Positions 5,681 to 7,057 of a stretch of DNA of 7,057 nt are shown here, in pieces. The position numbers and the translations under genes were made by a program. The stretch is from Labilithrix luteola (lineage in GTDB: Bacteria > Myxococcota_A > Polyangia > Polyangiales > Polyangiaceae): contig JAMFST010001137.1 in assembly GCA_026225435.1 (NCBI GenBank), positions 1 to 7,057 on the forward strand, written 5' to 3'. Each line of letters opens with the position of its first letter. The stretch's first letter is position 1. The notes below the pieces were generated by a model. It saw only the letters and a program-made list of their open reading frames with translations. It had not been told where the DNA came from and searched no databases.

Positions 5681-6420
5681 GAGCGCTTGCGCGGGCGCGA
5701 GGGGGCGGGCGCGGCGATCGTTGGAGCCGTCGCGCCGTCGCTGGCGGCCGGACCGGGGGCCAGGCCGCGCAGGAGCAGGTCGGCCACGCCGGTGGCCGCG
5801 CGGGTGAGGGCACCGCGCTCCGCCTTGCCGAGCGCCCAGGTGAGCGCGATGCCGTCGAGGGCACCGAAGGTCGCGCGCGCCACCAGGTGAGGGGAGGTGT
5901 CCCCGCGGAACTCGCCGCTGGCCTGCCCATCGGCGATGACCCGGGCGATGGTGTCGAGGTACGCAGCGAAGCGCGGCTGGGCGAACTCGCGCATCAGGGT
6001 GGTCGACTGGCGCAGGGTCACGGTGATGACGTGCGCCAGATCGCGCTCGCCTTCGAGCAGGCCGAGCTCGAGCTCGACGATGCGCCGCAGCTTGGCCGAC
6101 GCCGTGGGCAGCTTGGGCAGCTCGGTCGCCATGAAGGTGAGGAGCTTCTCGACCCGGTCCTCGAAGAGCGAGATGAGGATGTCGTCCTTCGAGCGGAAGT
6201 AGAGGTAGATGGTGCCATCGGCGACGCCGGCGGCCTTGGCCACGTCGCTCACCCGGGTCGCGTGGAAGCCGCTCTTGGCGAACACCTTCACCGCGGCGCG
6301 GAGGATGCGCTCGCGCTTGTCGCCCGAGCGAGCCTTCGGCGCGGCCGGCGCTGCTGCGGTCGCGGCGCCAGCTTGGCTCGTCGCGGCAGGCTCACCCGCT
6401 CTGAATGAATGTTCACTCAT
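5677..6420 (-). CDS. TetR-family regulator, FadR(YsiA)-like
   Basis: A 247-residue repressor-type protein. After about 33 Ala-rich, probably disordered residues comes the DNA-binding domain (about 36-85): RERILRAAVKVFAKSGFHATRVSDVAKAAG, then GVADGTIYLYFRSKDDILISLF, the recognition helix and beyond. The second stretch is nearly identical to Bacillus FadR (YsiA), which represses fatty-acid degradation and is released by long-chain acyl-CoA. The ligand domain (about 86-220) is helical and retains an FGALDGIALTWAL stretch like that of FadR. The last 25 residues are Pro/Ala/Arg-rich. Start ATG at 6420 follows AGAGGGA on the coding strand; the longer open frame upstream reads antisense to fliQ/sctS and is not coding. 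It overlaps epmA by GTGA. The palindrome at 6403-6422 covers its start codon, implying autoregulation. The ligand is inferred from family resemblance. Confidence 0.93.
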   Translation of the reverse strand: MSEHSFRAGEPAATSQAGAATAAAPAAPKARSGDKRERILRAAVKVFAKSGFHATRVSDVAKAAGVADGTIYLYFRSKDDILISLFEDRVEKLLTFMATELPKLPTASAKLRRIVELELGLLEGERDLAHVITVTLRQSTTLMREFAQPRFAAYLDTIARVIADGQASGEFRGDTSPHLVARATFGALDGIALTWALGKAERGALTRAATGVADLLLRGLAPGPAASDGATAPTIAAPAPSRPRKRS

Positions 6421-6422
6421 TC
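6403..6422. promoter_or_regulatory. FadR/TetR-type operator over the start codon of the TetR gene
   Basis: GAATGAATGTTCACTCATTC is a 20-bp imperfect palindrome, 16 of 20 positions symmetric. Its outer half-sites GAATGA and TCATTC are identical in sequence to those of the Bacillus FadR operator as I recall it, TGAATGA...TCATTCA. Spacing differs: eight bases here against about four there. It overlaps the ATG (6418-6420), as expected of a self-repressing TetR protein. Binding is not demonstrated. Confidence 0.55.
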
Positions 6423-6455
6423 CCTCTTCCGAGGTACCAGCCCCCCGTCGCTCGG

Positions 6456-6713
6456 TCAACGCGCCGCCGACAGCAGCATGCGCGCGGCGAAGGCGGCCAG
6501 CTCTCGGCCCATCCACGGGCCGAAGATCACGAGGGCGAAGCTGACCCCCACGAGGCGCGGCAGATGCGCCAGGGTCTGGTCCTGCACCTGCGTCGCCGCC
6601 TGCAGCGCCGCGACCACCAGGCCGATGAGCGCGGCCACCCCGAGCACCGGCAGGGCGAGCGCGAGGACCAGCAGCAGCGCTTCGGACGCGCTCGACAGGA
6701 GCGTCGCCGACAT
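6456..6713 (-). CDS. FliQ/SctS-family type III export apparatus membrane protein
   Basis: A small (85-residue) inner-membrane protein with two predicted helices (about 11-36 and 53-72). Between them is the family signature LQAATQVQDQTLAHLPRL (37-54), matching FliQ/YscS 'QA.TQI.EQTL..IPKL'. FliQ/SctS subunits join FliP/SctR and FliR/SctT to form the export gate of flagella or injectisomes. GPWMGRELAAFA (65-76) combines FliQ-like GPWM with the SctS-like G.EL..FA, so neither label is certain. Start ATG at 6713 is five bases after the upstream gene's stop. The next gene starts 35 bases downstream. None of the usual partners is in the window; either they lie beyond the right edge or this is a separated copy. 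Confidence 0.88.
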   Translation of the reverse strand: MSATLLSSASEALLLVLALALPVLGVAALIGLVVAALQAATQVQDQTLAHLPRLVGVSFALVIFGPWMGRELAAFAARMLLSAAR

Positions 6714-6718
6714 CGCTC

Positions 6719-7057
6719 TCAGCCGCCGTCGTCGGAGGCGTCGGAAGCGTCGGAGGCATCCGCGTCGCTCGCGTCCGTGCTGGCGGCGTCGGTGTCGCTG
6801 GCGTCCGCATCGGCGTCGCTGGCGTCGCTGGCGTCCGTGGCGGCGTCCCCCGCGTCGGTGTCCGGCGGTGCGGCGTCGGCGCCGGCGAGCGTGGAGGAGA
6901 ACTGGCAGATGCTGACCGTCGCGTTGGCGCGGTTGACCGGGCAGCACACGCCGCAGGTGGTCACGAGCGAGCCGTTGGCGAGGCAGTACTGCGAACCGGC
7001 GCTCCCCAGGTCCCCGCCGGGGACGCAGACGAGCCCCGGCTGGCAATCGTCACTGCC
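6719..7057 (-). CDS. Cys-rich protein with acidic Asp/Ala/Ser tail, C-terminal part (runs off right edge)
   Basis: Open to the window edge, with 112 residues visible and the N-terminus missing. The visible part has seven cysteines (positions 5, 11, 25, 35, 38, 39, 51) in short motifs such as DCQPGLVCVPGG and TTCGVCCPV. These resemble the cysteine-rich extracellular or lipoprotein modules common in myxobacteria. From about residue 60 the sequence changes to a low-complexity acidic tail (PDTDAGDAATDAS..., then DAS/DAD units) ending DDGG. Membrane export is plausible, since disulfide-rich modules suit the cell surface, but no signal peptide is in view. An internal GTG at 6964 is not the start because the frame continues to the edge. 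Its stop is five bases before the fliQ/sctS start, suggesting co-transcription. No function is recognised. Confidence 0.75.
   Translation of the reverse strand, partial: GSDDCQPGLVCVPGGDLGSAGSQYCLANGSLVTTCGVCCPVNRANATVSICQFSSTLAGADAAPPDTDAGDAATDASDASDADADASDTDAASTDASDADASDASDASDDGG
6722..6880 (-). repeat. Low-complexity GAC-rich repeat encoding the Asp/Ala/Ser tail
   Basis: Degenerate tandem units of 6-9 bases (GACGCC, GCCAGC, GACGCGAGC and the like, read on the minus strand) encode repeated Asp-Ala-Ser and Asp-Ala-Asp. Synonymous variation (GCC, GCG, GCT; GAC, GAT; AGC, TCC) indicates selection at protein level rather than very recent expansion. Confidence 0.6.

Noticed and set aside
1833..5930. 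Very long minus-strand open frame (1365 codons)
   Set aside because: It is antisense to the winged-helix, MutS-like and moaB genes and out of frame with epmA. Its product is an Arg/Ala/His-rich low-complexity string, a typical shadow in high-GC DNA.
6421..6810. N-terminal extension of the TetR frame by about 130 codons
   Set aside because: It overlaps fliQ/sctS and the acidic repeat out of frame. The ATG at 6420 has a good ribosome-binding site and gives a normal TetR length.
1..7057. CRISPR array, tRNA, rRNA, prophage or defence island
   Set aside because: No regularly spaced repeats, cloverleaf sequences, integrase or known defence genes were found on either strand.

Overview
The window is GC-rich DNA from what looks like a member of the Myxococcota, perhaps Polyangiales/Sandaracinaceae-like. 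That placement is inference from three things: a eukaryote-type Ser/Thr kinase, a Cys-rich exported-type protein with an Asp/Ala/Ser tail, and strong G/C preference at third codon positions. No rRNA, tRNA, CRISPR array, insertion sequence or phage gene is visible. Coding density is high and no gene-free stretch exceeds about 175 bases.

Layout, left to right. (1) The N-terminus of a Ser/Thr protein kinase on the minus strand runs off the left edge (1-235). A perfect 11-bp inverted repeat lies just upstream of its start. (2) A minus-strand surE-apt pair (1745 down to 409) is joined by a 4-base ATGA overlap: a nucleotidase followed by adenine phosphoribosyltransferase, i.e. nucleotide turnover and salvage. 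(3) Divergent from surE is a plus-strand cluster: a small winged-helix-like protein (1835-2200), a membrane-anchored MutS-type ATPase (2202-4013) that lacks the mismatch-recognition region, and a MoaB/MogA-type molybdopterin protein (4053-4586). The promoter region of this cluster carries a CAGTACTG palindrome between plausible -35 and -10 boxes. A 15-base inverted copy of the site lies inside the first gene, 95 bp away centre to centre. (4) A gap of about 145 bases between convergent genes is filled by a long imperfect hairpin (4606-4733) with G-U-compatible mismatches and a nested hairpin. (5) A minus-strand series follows (reading 7057 down to 4733): the C-terminus of a Cys-rich protein with an acidic repeat tail, an isolated SctS/FliQ-type export protein, a FadR-like TetR regulator with a palindrome over its own start codon, and epmA (the EF-P lysine ligase). 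The regulator and epmA overlap by GTGA.

How the genes may work together: surE and apt form an obvious functional pair. The winged-helix protein is well placed to regulate itself, the MutS-like gene, and perhaps surE-apt, because its putative operators sit in the shared divergent region. The TetR regulator is translationally coupled to epmA, which suggests but does not prove a link between acyl-CoA/lipid state and EF-P modification. The least ordinary elements are the membrane MutS-like operon with its putative looping operators and the long convergent-gene hairpin. No defence system or other fully novel multi-gene system can be demonstrated from this sequence alone.
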